From NCBI GenBank assembly GCA_938007935.1, contig CALLMD010000030.1:1-33059 (forward strand): a stretch of 33,059 nucleotides of DNA. Reading direction: 5' to 3'. Source of the DNA: an uncultured Hellea sp. Lineage in GTDB: Bacteria; Pseudomonadota; Alphaproteobacteria; Caulobacterales; Maricaulaceae. This document shows, piece by piece, positions 17,785 through 27,174 of the stretch. How positions within the stretch are numbered: position 1 is the first letter of the stretch; every line of letters begins with the position of its first letter. The notes beneath the pieces were generated by a model that was not told the DNA's origin, did no database searches, and was given only the letters and a program-made list of their open reading frames with translations. The translations under genes and the position numbers were made by a program.

Positions 17785-19283
17785 CCGCCAATATTTTGGG
17801 CAATAAAATCGGCATGGCCTGGCAAGGGCGCCACAGCTTTCGTAATGAGAGAGTCGACATCTGAAAGAAATTGAGTCAATTGAGCGCCGCTGAGCTTATC
17901 CGCCATTCGGTGATAAGCGCGCGGCATGAGACCCTGCCCTAACATGACCTGCACCCAACTGCTCTCACGAAAGAGATCATCAATTTCTCGGTAAATATGC
18001 CCGGTCTCAGCGAAAAGCTCCATCTTGTGGGTTAAGCTATCGGGCACGCTCATGTTTGCGCAATAGCGCCAAAATTCCGTGTCATCTCGGCGGGTTTGTT
18101 TGTAGTGCAGAACAAGGAAATCACGGACAAGCTTAAATTCCTTGCCGACAACGCGGTTATATTCTGCCTGCGTGGCCGGGCCAAAATTCTTATCAGGAAA
18201 GAACTCCAACAGGCGCGACACATGGCTTTGCACAAAATGGATGGAGGTCGATTCAAGTGGCTCTAAAAACCCTGATGACAAGCCCAGTGAGACACAGTTT
18301 TTTGCCCAAAATTCTTTTCGGCGGCCTGTTGTAAAGGATAGCTGTTTAGGCGTGCCAATTGCTTTACCATCTAAACTCTCCAAAAGGCGTGTCGTCGCCG
18401 TGTCTTGATCTGTAAATTTATCGCAATAGACATGGCCATTGCCCGTTCTGCTTTGCAAAGGGATGCGCCATTGCCATCCCGCCTCACGGGCTGTGGATTT
18501 CGTATATGGCAGGAGCGGTTTTGTCGCTTCGCAGCCAATAGCGACCGCACGGTTACACGGTAAAAACTCGGACCAGTCCTCATAACCGACGCCGAGGGCG
18601 TCGCCAATAAGAAGGCCTCGAAATCCTGAGCAATCGATGAAGAGATCTCCTTCAATGTTAAGACCATTTTCTAAGTCTACCGAATCTATAAATCCTGTTT
18701 CAGGCCTAAGCTTTACGTCTATGACTCGGCCTTCTTGGCGAGACACGCCCAGACTTACTGCCAATTTCCGCAGATGTTTTGCGTAGAGCCCCGCATCAAA
18801 ATGATAGGCATAGGACAAGCCGCCCATTTGCGTATTCCCGACTCGCTGTAGCGGTGCAAATTTATGGTCATAGGCCGCGCGATTATGGAGCGAATAATCC
18901 CAAAGCGAGCCTTCTAATCCCTCTGCTTGCTGCGCGCGAAGCCAATAATGGTGAAATTTCAGTCCTGATAAATCTATGCCCGGATCACCAAATGTGTGCA
19001 GATAACTTTCGCCTAAATGGCCCCAATCATTAAACTCTATCCCGAGCTTAAAACTGCCCTTTGTTGTGCGAATAAACTCAGCCTCATCGAGGCCTAATGA
19101 CCCATTTAATTTTCGAATTTGAGGAATCGTGGCTTCGCCAACCCCCACAGTGCCAATGGCATCTGATTCAATTAAAATAATATCGACAGTTTTACCCAAA
19201 AATTTGGCAAGTGATGCCGCGGCTATCCAACCTGATGTTCCGCCGCCAACAATAACTATCTTTTTAATTCGCGTATCAGACAT
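17781..19283 (-). CDS. Tryptophan-halogenase-like flavin-dependent enzyme
   Basis: A 500-residue paralogue of the gene at 16258, read in the opposite direction; the two stop codons overlap (17781-17784). The flavin motif GGGTSGW is at residues 13-19, the catalytic-type lysine is Lys79 in SFKLGIEF, the halogenase motif reads GWQWRIPL, and LEPLESTS carries the active-site-type glutamate. The start has AGAAG a few bases upstream. It lies downstream of the TonB receptor on the same strand, behind a strong terminator, so it may depend on readthrough or a promoter within the 132-base gap. Like its relatives it could modify an indole or another aromatic compound taken up with the polysaccharide. Function is not established. 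Confidence 0.9.
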   Translation of the reverse strand: MSDTRIKKIVIVGGGTSGWIAAASLAKFLGKTVDIILIESDAIGTVGVGEATIPQIRKLNGSLGLDEAEFIRTTKGSFKLGIEFNDWGHLGESYLHTFGDPGIDLSGLKFHHYWLRAQQAEGLEGSLWDYSLHNRAAYDHKFAPLQRVGNTQMGGLSYAYHFDAGLYAKHLRKLAVSLGVSRQEGRVIDVKLRPETGFIDSVDLENGLNIEGDLFIDCSGFRGLLIGDALGVGYEDWSEFLPCNRAVAIGCEATKPLLPYTKSTAREAGWQWRIPLQSRTGNGHVYCDKFTDQDTATTRLLESLDGKAIGTPKQLSFTTGRRKEFWAKNCVSLGLSSGFLEPLESTSIHFVQSHVSRLLEFFPDKNFGPATQAEYNRVVGKEFKLVRDFLVLHYKQTRRDDTEFWRYCANMSVPDSLTHKMELFAETGHIYREIDDLFRESSWVQVMLGQGLMPRAYHRMADKLSGAQLTQFLSDVDSLITKAVAPLPGHADFIAQNIGG

Positions 19284-19342
19284 AAATTCTTCTATCTATT
19301 TATCTCGCGGCTGTCAGGTGAGAAATCCCTGATAAAAATCAC

Positions 19343-19372
19343 AAAAAAAGCCTGCCGAACGAACCGGCAGGC
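19343..19372 (-). terminator. Rho-independent terminator after TonB receptor
   Basis: An 8-bp GC-rich stem, GCCTGCCG with CGGCAGGC (19350-19357 and 19365-19372) and a 7-base loop, is followed on the minus strand by seven T. It ends the receptor transcript and separates it from the halogenase gene downstream. Confidence 0.9.
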
Positions 19373-19415
19373 TTGGTATTTCACCAAAAGTTAAATCCAA
19401 TCGGGAGAGTGGAAA

Positions 19416-22196
19416 TTAGAATTTCTTGGATACGGTGATGTTATATGTTCTTCCGTAATCCTCACGGCGGCGAACAAAGTCTTCGCCTGCAGCTGTTGTA
19501 TTGGTTGTGCGGAAAGGCTCATCCGTGATGTTATAGACTTCTAAATTAATTGAAGTTCCATCCACGAATTTACCAAAGCGATTATCGAAATCATAGCCAA
19601 TTTGAGCGTCAAGGAGCGTTTCCGACAGAGCCTTAGCCCCAATATTCTGGCCATTGAATTGCAAAATCTCAGCTTGGAAACCGCTACGATAGCGCGTGTT
19701 CAGACGCGCTCTGAAACCATTACGCTCGTAATAAATTTCGCCGGAAGCTGTCTCAGATGAATATCCAGGAATATCAACATTATTGCCATTAAATTCGACA
19801 GTGGCATCTGTATAGGTAAAGGCTGCATTAAGACCGAACCCAGACAAAAACTCACTATCCGTCACGTCCTCAAAAGGCAAACGTAAGGCTATTTCGAAAC
19901 CCTTCAAGTCTCCCGTACCAACATTGGCTGGACCGCCTACATTGATAAAGGCAGCATCAGGATTGGCCGCGACGAAATCTGTTCCAAGGAATTGAGATGC
20001 GAGAGTTGCGTCATTAATGATTGTGTTAAAGCCTTGCACGTAATCATCAATATCTTTGATGAAGCCAGCCAATGAGATAGCCCCTGCTGGTGAGAAATAA
20101 TACTCAGCCGAAACATCCCCATATGTCGTCTCATATGGACGCAGGAATGGGTTACCGCCGCCAAACCCTAAACAGGTATTTGTCGTGCTCGGATCCAAGC
20201 CTAAGAATGTATCAGGGACCCCATCCCCGTCAGTATCCGGACAAACAAGTGCGCTGGAGCTGACGCCCAGATTTGCTGACAAATCATTGATTTGCGGTCG
20301 CGAAATTGCCTTACCAGCTCCGAAACGCAGGACTAGCTCATCTGACGCATCATAAGACAGATTTAGAGTCGGCAACCAATGCGTATATTCATCACCCAAT
20401 GTCGCTTGTGAACCGGGGTTATTTCCGAATGACCCGAATTGTCCCGTCGATTCTTGGTCCGTTCTTACATATTGGAGACCGATATTGCCGCCTATACGTG
20501 AGTCCTCACCCCCTAAATTCGCCATAACGTAAAGTGTCGTGACACCTTCATTAATATCAACGGTCGTCGTTGCAAATTGGTCTACGACATAAGTGCCGTT
20601 ATCAATGAGGTTAGACGGATCATAGGCAACAATATCGAATCCGATAGAACCGCTATCTGTTGAACCTATAACATTTGGAATGGGCGCACGATTATCTGTG
20701 AATGCACCGCTCGCACGCAAAGCTGCCGGGATATCACTCGTGGATTTATCGCGCTTTGTGTACAAAACACCCGCAACAATGCCGTCAATGAAAGGCATAT
20801 CCAAATCATGGCTGACTTCACCACGAAGCTGCATCAACTCATCTTCGACTTCATTATTACGAATAAAGCCAACCTGGCCCCAACCGCCCGGATCTGTCAG
20901 GAACAGAGATGAAGCGTCTGTGTAGTCACGTCCGGCTGCTATAGAATATTCACCGCTTTCAGGAGTCGTGAAGGTAAAGTTATCCCGGAAATTCGGATTA
21001 AAATTATCAGGTCCGTAAAGGATGTTGCTACCAAGACCCGCATAGCTTTCATAATCCACACCGTTGGAAGACACTTTGGAATATCCCGCATCAAACATCA
21101 TGCGCGTATTCTCGCCAACACCAAATTCCACGTTCCCGCCAAGAGCATAGATTTCCGCTTCATTGCCTTGCGTATCCGTCCGTAAAATAGCCGGGTTTTG
21201 AGTGTATGATACAGAGTCTACAAAGGGGCCCGTTCCGGTTGAACCGGTAACAGTGGGCGGGTTGTCACCTGTCCAGGCCGTCGCCAAGGGTGTCTCAACG
21301 CCCCGGAAAATACCTGTGTCGTCAAAGTCGGAATAAAAACCATCAAAGGTAAATGAGATATCCGAAGCTGGGTCAAATTGCAGAGCACCCGCAATCGACG
21401 TACGTTCAAAGTCACGCGACTCCACACCTGAGCGTGGGTTGTCGAGCGGATAAGCTGTATTGGTCCCGGGCAGCAGGCCAGTCCCTTGCGTTTTTAAATC
21501 GCGTTGAAAGATTTGTGTCGGGTTGGACTGATGCGTAATACCGACCGTTAAGCCCAATGTGTCATCATCATTTCGGAAAGTACCTGAGCCAAAGAGACGG
21601 TAACCATCAGCAGAAAAATCCGGGTTTAAATCACCATTACTATTGATAACATATTTACCGGAGACAGCAAAACCTTCTTCCGTATCCAGCGGCTTGCGCG
21701 TCCGCAAATCAACAGCACCTGCAATACCTGTCGCGGCGAGTCTTGCATCCGATGTTTTATAGACAACACCTTGACCAATCAATTCTGAAGGAAATTGATC
21801 AAACTCAACACCGCGATTGCCACTCGTGGAGACAACTTCACGGCCATTTAAAAGTGCTAATGAAAACTGCGGGCCAAGACCGCGAATAGAGATTGACTGC
21901 GCCCGGCCTCTTACCCGCTGCGCCGTGACGCCCGGCAAGCGTGCAAGCGAGTCAGCAATCGAGACGTCCGGTAATTTACCTATGTCTTCAGCCGTAATCG
22001 CCTCGACGATCGAATCGTTATCCCGTTTCAGTGCAAGGCTATCTTCAATAGACTGACGAATCCCTGTTGCGACAACTTCGTCTTCTTCTACGAGATCAAC
22101 GTCTTGCGCGATGGCTGTCATGCTCATCGCAAGCGTTAAAGCTGTTGCCGCGGCACTGGCCATGTAAGCGCGCTTAATATTGGTAGTAGATGTCAT
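19416..22196 (-). CDS. TonB-dependent receptor (maltodextrin-type outer-membrane transporter)
   Basis: A 926-residue outer-membrane receptor that imports a ligand using TonB energy. A signal peptide ends near MTAIAQD. A TonB-box-like DEVVATGI follows, then the plug domain with DIGKLPDVSIADSLARLPGV, SISIRGLGPQFSLALLNGRE and a long 22-strand-type barrel ending in YNITVSKKF, with the terminal Phe needed for barrel assembly. There is no extra N-terminal signalling domain, so it is a transporter and not a transducer. It belongs by pattern to the proteobacterial receptor group that includes Caulobacter MalA. Starch-enzyme neighbours point to maltodextrins as ligand. GAAGGGA precedes the start, and a terminator follows. 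Confidence 0.93.
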   Translation of the reverse strand: MTSTTNIKRAYMASAAATALTLAMSMTAIAQDVDLVEEDEVVATGIRQSIEDSLALKRDNDSIVEAITAEDIGKLPDVSIADSLARLPGVTAQRVRGRAQSISIRGLGPQFSLALLNGREVVSTSGNRGVEFDQFPSELIGQGVVYKTSDARLAATGIAGAVDLRTRKPLDTEEGFAVSGKYVINSNGDLNPDFSADGYRLFGSGTFRNDDDTLGLTVGITHQSNPTQIFQRDLKTQGTGLLPGTNTAYPLDNPRSGVESRDFERTSIAGALQFDPASDISFTFDGFYSDFDDTGIFRGVETPLATAWTGDNPPTVTGSTGTGPFVDSVSYTQNPAILRTDTQGNEAEIYALGGNVEFGVGENTRMMFDAGYSKVSSNGVDYESYAGLGSNILYGPDNFNPNFRDNFTFTTPESGEYSIAAGRDYTDASSLFLTDPGGWGQVGFIRNNEVEDELMQLRGEVSHDLDMPFIDGIVAGVLYTKRDKSTSDIPAALRASGAFTDNRAPIPNVIGSTDSGSIGFDIVAYDPSNLIDNGTYVVDQFATTTVDINEGVTTLYVMANLGGEDSRIGGNIGLQYVRTDQESTGQFGSFGNNPGSQATLGDEYTHWLPTLNLSYDASDELVLRFGAGKAISRPQINDLSANLGVSSSALVCPDTDGDGVPDTFLGLDPSTTNTCLGFGGGNPFLRPYETTYGDVSAEYYFSPAGAISLAGFIKDIDDYVQGFNTIINDATLASQFLGTDFVAANPDAAFINVGGPANVGTGDLKGFEIALRLPFEDVTDSEFLSGFGLNAAFTYTDATVEFNGNNVDIPGYSSETASGEIYYERNGFRARLNTRYRSGFQAEILQFNGQNIGAKALSETLLDAQIGYDFDNRFGKFVDGTSINLEVYNITDEPFRTTNTTAAGEDFVRRREDYGRTYNITVSKKF

Positions 22197-22539
22197 TTGT
22201 GCTTTCCCTTCAACGACATGCCATAATGGCGTCTCTTATTCTGACCAAATCTGCGAAAGGCGCAGCTTCGGATACTGTTATAAGAACATCTTTACACAAT
22301 TTTACATTATTTTTGCAAATTGTTTTATAATTATTTTGTAAAAAATTATAAACTGTTGCAAGAATACCACTTAAAACACTCCAAGTTATTGTTTTTTTGG
22401 TCTTTTTATAATTACCTTTAGAGTGAATGATGTCTACGATGTGAAATTATCTTATGTAAATTTTTACATTAGGCTTTTCATTTGAATTAAAACCTCTTAG
22501 AAGACCCCTATATAAGGGACCTAAAAGAAGACTCACCTC
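22197..22539. promoter_or_regulatory. Divergent control region of TonB receptor and amylase
   Basis: A 343-base, very AT-rich interval between divergent genes. It contains TTTACA at 22291, TTTTTGCAAA at 22310, TTTTGTAAA at 22335, and the perfect palindrome at 22454-22469. Several TGTAAA/TTGCAAA half-sites therefore sit on both promoter arms. A TATATA at 22510 could be part of a -10 for the amylase. Exact start sites cannot be set. Confidence 0.5.
22454..22469. promoter_or_regulatory. Perfect palindrome, candidate operator
   Basis: ATGTAAATTTTTACAT is a 7-bp inverted repeat around TT. It aligns with the motifs at 16241 and 28709 and lies about 70 bases before the amylase ATG. Candidate site for the regulator at 26162. 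Confidence 0.55.
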
Positions 22540-24501
22540 ATGATTCTGACGAGAAAAATAACATTGTTAAAAACAACATTACTCGGCACAGCCGCCTGCC
22601 TTGCCCTTATGGCTTGCCGAGCCTCTTCGAAAACGGCGACGCCCGACACTTCAGCGCAAGATGGGACCATAGCGCAAACACTGAACGCCGAAGCTACTGA
22701 TAAGGTTACCTTTTCAAATTATTTGACGCGGGCGCCAGAGGATGACGTTGTTTACTTCATGCTGCCCGACCGTTTTGAAAATGGCGACCCGTCAAATGAT
22801 ACGGGCGGCTTCCCGGGCGGCAAACTAGATCACGGTTTCGACCCGACTCATAAAGGGTTTTACCATGGCGGAGATTTAAAAGGCCTCACTTCGCGACTCG
22901 ACTATATTAAAGATATGGGTGCGAGCGCGATCTGGCTTGGCCCCATCTATAAGAACAAACCCGTCCAAGGCGGCCCCGGTCAAGAGAGCTCCGGCTATCA
23001 TGGCTACTGGATTACAGACTTTACCTCTGTCGACCCACATTTGGGCACGAATGCAGAACTAAAAACTTTTGTTGATGAAGCGCATAAGCGGAATATGAAG
23101 GTCTATCTGGACATCATTACGAACCACACAGCCGACGTCATTGCGTTTAAAGAATGCCATGACCCCAATTATAAAGACGATGATAAAGCCACCGATGGCT
23201 GTAGATATCGTAGCTTGGCGGATTATCCATACACTACCAAAGGCGATGTGAATGGCCCGGCCATAAATCAAGGGTTTATGGGCGATGAAGACCACCACCA
23301 AACGGCTGAAAATTTTGCGAAACTGACACGGCAAGATTATGCCTACACCCCTTACATTCCCGCCGGAGAAGAGAACGTCAAAATCCCGGCATGGCTGAAT
23401 GATGTCAAATATTATCACAATCGCGGCGAAACAACATGGGAAGGTGAAAGCTCTCTCTATGGCGATTTTGCAGGGCTGGATGATCTTTTCACAGAGCATC
23501 CGGACGTCGTGGACGGCATGATAGAGATTTTCAAAGGCTGGGTGACGGACTATAAAATGGACGGGTTTCGTATTGATACGACGCGCCACGTCAATCCGAA
23601 TTTCTGGAAGCAATTCCTTCCGGCTCTAAAGGAACATGCCGCCAAAGAAGGCATCCCGAATTTCTACATGTTTGGCGAGGTCTATGACCCCGACCCGGCA
23701 GGCCTGGCGCGCTTCACCCGAGTGGACGGTTTTGATCAGGTCTTGGATTTCGGTTTTCAATCTGCCGTGTTTGATGTCGTCAGCGGAAAGACGGGCACAG
23801 ACCGTTTTGACCGCTTTTTAAATGCCGACTCGCTCTACGGCGAGGCCACGAAGAACGGCCGCACCCAACCCACATTTCTCGGCAATCATGATATGGGCCG
23901 TTTCGCGGGTATGATAAAACTCGAAAACCCGGATATGAGCCAAGATGAGCTTTTAGCCCGCACGAAACTCGCCCACGGCCTGATGATGTTTATGCGCGGT
24001 GTGCCTGTGATCTATTCAGGTGACGAGCAAGGCTTTGTTTCTGACGGCAATGACCAAAGCGCCCGCGAGGATATGTTTCCGAGCCGCACAGCTGTCTATA
24101 ATGATAATGACCTTATCGGAACAGATGCGACAACGGCTGAAAGCAATTTTGACACCACTCATCCCCTTTATCGCTATATCGCAGAGACAGCCGCTATCCG
24201 CCGCGCGCACCCTGCCTTGTCACGCGGAGAGATGTTGCCGCGCTTAACTGAGAAAGATGGCAGCCTTTTTGCTTTTTCCAGATTTGATCCTGATACGGGG
24301 CATGAATATCTGGTTGTCTCTAATACAGGCGCCGTTGACCGTTCAGTAAATGTCGCCATAGATACGGGCTCCAAAGATTTGCAAACACTGCTCGGTAATT
24401 GCGGTGTGATGAAAACGACCGGCATTGTCAGCTTGGATATCACAGCCTTTGGCCTGAGCGTCTGCCGCTCGGCTGCGCCTTCAACACGGTTTGGAAAATA
24501 A
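22540..24501 (+). CDS. GH13 alpha-amylase family lipoprotein
   Basis: A 653-residue exported family 13 enzyme with a lipoprotein signal ending LALMAC (Cys26). The barrel shows VVYFMLPDRFENGDPSND, the calcium/substrate loop GYHGYWITDFTSVDPHLGT, VYLDIITNHT, MDGFRIDTTRH (nucleophile Asp346), FYMFGEVYDP (acid/base Glu380) and FLGNHDMGR (Asp451), so the catalytic triad is intact. An all-beta C-terminal domain follows. Enzymes of this type cut starch or maltodextrins at the cell surface, supplying the TonB receptor encoded on the other side of the control region. It is followed after 2 bases by the cytoplasmic glucosidase, with which it forms an operon. Whether it is an amylase, a neopullulanase or a cyclodextrinase cannot be told. 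Confidence 0.92.
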   Translation: MILTRKITLLKTTLLGTAACLALMACRASSKTATPDTSAQDGTIAQTLNAEATDKVTFSNYLTRAPEDDVVYFMLPDRFENGDPSNDTGGFPGGKLDHGFDPTHKGFYHGGDLKGLTSRLDYIKDMGASAIWLGPIYKNKPVQGGPGQESSGYHGYWITDFTSVDPHLGTNAELKTFVDEAHKRNMKVYLDIITNHTADVIAFKECHDPNYKDDDKATDGCRYRSLADYPYTTKGDVNGPAINQGFMGDEDHHQTAENFAKLTRQDYAYTPYIPAGEENVKIPAWLNDVKYYHNRGETTWEGESSLYGDFAGLDDLFTEHPDVVDGMIEIFKGWVTDYKMDGFRIDTTRHVNPNFWKQFLPALKEHAAKEGIPNFYMFGEVYDPDPAGLARFTRVDGFDQVLDFGFQSAVFDVVSGKTGTDRFDRFLNADSLYGEATKNGRTQPTFLGNHDMGRFAGMIKLENPDMSQDELLARTKLAHGLMMFMRGVPVIYSGDEQGFVSDGNDQSAREDMFPSRTAVYNDNDLIGTDATTAESNFDTTHPLYRYIAETAAIRRAHPALSRGEMLPRLTEKDGSLFAFSRFDPDTGHEYLVVSNTGAVDRSVNVAIDTGSKDLQTLLGNCGVMKTTGIVSLDITAFGLSVCRSAAPSTRFGK

Positions 24502-24503
24502 CG

Positions 24504-26165
24504 ATGTCAATCAGTGAAGGCATGAGCAGCGCTGCGCAGGGCTTTGAGGAGGAGGACATTGCCCTTCCCGTCCAGAACCGCGATATTGCCTGGTGGAAAG
24601 GCGCGGCGATTTATCAAATTTACCCGCGCAGTTTTAAGGACAGCAATGGCGACGGCATTGGCGATCTGCCAGGCATTATCGAGCATTTAGACCATGTCGC
24701 CTCATTAGGCGTTGACGGCATTTGGCTATCGCCTTTCTTCACCTCACCCATGGCTGATTTTGGCTATGACATCGCCGATTTCTGTGATGTTGACCCTGTC
24801 TTTGGCACGCTGCAAGACTTTGACCGCCTTATCGCCAAAGCGCATGAGCTCGGCCTAAAGGTCATTATCGATCAAATTTACTCGCACAGCTCTGACCAAC
24901 ATATCTGGTTTGAGGAAAGCCGTCAAACCCGCACCAACCCGAAGGCCGATTGGTATGTTTGGGCTGACGCCAATCCTGATGGGACGCCGCCCAATAATTG
25001 GCAATCTGTCTTTGGCATGGGCGCTTGGCAATGGGATGCGCGGCGCGGTCAATATTACCTGCATAATTTCCTCGTCGAGCAGCCGGATCTGAACCTGCAC
25101 AATCCAGAGGTTCAAGAAGCGATTTTAGCGGTCACAAAATTCTGGCTAGAGCGCGGCGTAGATGGCTTCCGCCTAGACGCGCTGAATTTCGGCATGCATG
25201 ATCCGGAGCTAAAAGATAACCCTGTCGAGACGGTGTTTAAACGTCCGCCGACGCGCCCCTTTGATTTTCAGCGCCACGTCAATTCCATGTCGCATCCTGA
25301 CATCCCGACACTCCTCGAGCGTATTCGCGCCGTGATCGATGATTACCCCAACCGCTTTACCGTCGCCGAAGTCGGCGGCCCCTTCCCGATGGATGAGATG
25401 AAAGCCTTTACGCAGGGCGATAACCGGCTCAATTCAGCCTATGCTTTTGATTTCCTCTATGCGGATAAACTCACGGCAGAGCTCATTCGACAGACTTTAG
25501 CTGATTGGCCGGGTGAGCAGAATGAAGGCTGGCCAAGCTGGGCTTTTTCCAATCACGATGCCCCGCGCGCGGTGACACGCTGGCGCGGCAGCTGTGATGA
25601 AGCGCGCTATTCTAAACTACTGGCCGCCGTCCTCGCCAGTTTCCGCGGCAATATATTTGTCTATCAAGGCGAAGAGCTTGGCCTGCCCCAAGCCCATGTC
25701 GCCTTTGAAGATTTAAAAGATCCCGAGGCGATTACCAATTGGCCGGAGACTTTGGGACGTGACGGTGCACGCACACCCATGCCTTGGAATCAAGCCAATC
25801 GCTGCGCGGGTTTCTCGACAGAAAAGCCCTGGCTGCCTGTCGATGAACGTCATACGGCCATGACAGTTACGCATCAAAATGCGGACAAAGACTCGGTTCT
25901 GAATTTTTACCGCGATATTTTAGCTCTGCGCAATGCCAGCCCTGCTCTGCGATATGGTGATATTGAATTTTTGGACTCAGACCCGGAACTCCTGCTTATC
26001 AAACGTGAGTACGGTTCCGAAACCCGAATATGCGGGTTTAACCTAACGGATAAACCGCTTCCTATATCGGTAGCAAAAAACGTTGTTGCTGAACAAATTG
26101 TCGGTGAGCCCATAAAGGACGGAAAACTGCCCTCTTATAGCGGCTTTATCAGTGCGCCGCTTTAA
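24504..26165 (+). CDS. GH13 alpha-glucosidase (oligo-glucosidase type), cytoplasmic
   Basis: A 553-residue family 13 alpha-glucosidase of the oligo-1,6-glucosidase/maltase type. The start at 24504 lies 2 bases after the amylase stop and has GGAAA upstream; an in-frame ATG at 24399 inside the amylase gene is rejected. No signal peptide, so it acts in the cytoplasm. Typical stretches are WWKGAAIYQIYPRSFKDSNG, GDGIGDLPGIIEHLDH, VIIDQIYSHSSDQH, GVDGFRLDALNF (nucleophile Asp225), VAEVGGP (acid/base Glu289), FSNHDAPR (Asp352) and the family's ARTPMPWN. It would split imported maltose and short dextrins into glucose. Its stop overlaps the convergent lacI stop. Confidence 0.93.
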   Translation: MSISEGMSSAAQGFEEEDIALPVQNRDIAWWKGAAIYQIYPRSFKDSNGDGIGDLPGIIEHLDHVASLGVDGIWLSPFFTSPMADFGYDIADFCDVDPVFGTLQDFDRLIAKAHELGLKVIIDQIYSHSSDQHIWFEESRQTRTNPKADWYVWADANPDGTPPNNWQSVFGMGAWQWDARRGQYYLHNFLVEQPDLNLHNPEVQEAILAVTKFWLERGVDGFRLDALNFGMHDPELKDNPVETVFKRPPTRPFDFQRHVNSMSHPDIPTLLERIRAVIDDYPNRFTVAEVGGPFPMDEMKAFTQGDNRLNSAYAFDFLYADKLTAELIRQTLADWPGEQNEGWPSWAFSNHDAPRAVTRWRGSCDEARYSKLLAAVLASFRGNIFVYQGEELGLPQAHVAFEDLKDPEAITNWPETLGRDGARTPMPWNQANRCAGFSTEKPWLPVDERHTAMTVTHQNADKDSVLNFYRDILALRNASPALRYGDIEFLDSDPELLLIKREYGSETRICGFNLTDKPLPISVAKNVVAEQIVGEPIKDGKLPSYSGFISAPL

Positions 26166-27172
26166 GCCCCGCAAGATTCCCGCATAATCAGGTCGGTCGG
26201 CAGACGTTCCGAGACCATATCCTGAGGGTGTGACGCATTCATGAGCTTGGCCACCATCATACTGCCCGCTTTGGACAGGTCTTGGCGAATGGTAGTGAGC
26301 GCCGGACGATTATAACGGGCCAGCAAAACATCGTCATAGCCAACAACTGAGACATCCTCCGGCACGGAGAGGCCTTGCCGTTGCAACGCTCGAATAGCCC
26401 CCAAAGCAATCATGTCACTACTGGCAAATATGGCATCAAACTTCGTGCGTCTTGACACCATCGCATCGACCGCAGCTTCTGCGCTCTCAATTTTAAAATG
26501 GGCCGGCGAGACCAAATCGGGGTCAAGCTCAAGCCCGGCCTCTTTAAGCGCCATAGCGTAGCCATCATAACGCTGCCCGATTTCCGGCGCTTCCGTATCA
26601 CCGAAAAAGGCAATGCGCTTTCGGCCTAATCGCGCCAGATGCGCCGTCGCCCGTTTGCCGCCGCGCACATTATCGGTGCCCACAGAACAATAACGTTGAC
26701 CCGGAAGTTCGCCGCCCCAGACCACGAAACGGGTCGGATGCCCGACAAGACGGTTGAGCCGCTCATGCAGGAAACTTTGGCCCAGAACAATCACGCCTTC
26801 AGATTGGTTGAACTCGAGCATACGCGACAGGTCATCATAATTTTGCGGCGCGGCATGGGATACCAGAAGATCACAATTGCGGTCCCGCGCAGCTTCGCCC
26901 ACAGCGCCAATCAATTCTTGGAAAAAGGGGTCGCGCAACCAACCCTCGCGCCCTTGAGGCGGGGGAATGATGAGACTGATCGTGGCCTCGGCCCGGTCAA
27001 GTGAGGTCGGCATGGTCGGACGTAGATTATAGCCGTTTTTCCGCGCAAGATTCCAAATCTCGCGCTTGGTCTGCTCATTCACAGAAGGGCTATCATTCAG
27101 CGCACGCGAAACCGTCGCAATGGACACGCCGGCAATGCGGGCAAGGTCTTCAAGCCTGATTTTCTTTGCCAT
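26162..27172 (-). CDS. LacI-family transcriptional regulator (alpha-glucan locus)
   Basis: A 336-residue LacI/GalR-family repressor. The helix-turn-helix is IRLEDLARIAGVSIATVSRA (about residues 5-24), followed by LNDSPSVNEQTK, and a sugar-binding core with GVIVLGQSF, RIAFFGDTEAPEIGQRYDGY, IFASSDMIALGA and VVGYDDVLLARYNRPALTTI. It starts 2 bases after the MFS stop on the same strand, so the two form an operon. By position it should control the starch locus in response to maltose or a related sugar, as MalR/MalI-type regulators do. Its site may be the TGTAAA..TTGCAA motif at 16241, 22454 and 28709, though typical LacI sites have a central CG. Confidence 0.92.
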   Translation of the reverse strand: MAKKIRLEDLARIAGVSIATVSRALNDSPSVNEQTKREIWNLARKNGYNLRPTMPTSLDRAEATISLIIPPPQGREGWLRDPFFQELIGAVGEAARDRNCDLLVSHAAPQNYDDLSRMLEFNQSEGVIVLGQSFLHERLNRLVGHPTRFVVWGGELPGQRYCSVGTDNVRGGKRATAHLARLGRKRIAFFGDTEAPEIGQRYDGYAMALKEAGLELDPDLVSPAHFKIESAEAAVDAMVSRRTKFDAIFASSDMIALGAIRALQRQGLSVPEDVSVVGYDDVLLARYNRPALTTIRQDLSKAGSMMVAKLMNASHPQDMVSERLPTDLIMRESCGA

Positions 27173-27174
27173 GG

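Noticed and set aside
22380..22400. Fourth copy of the att-like repeat (AAGTTATTGTTTTTTT)
   Set aside because: Only the first block matches; none of the other landmarks or the GGGGCACC end follow.
23059..23613. 184-codon open frame antisense to the amylase gene
   Set aside because: Shadow of the strongly supported GH13 gene; no ribosome site or family features.
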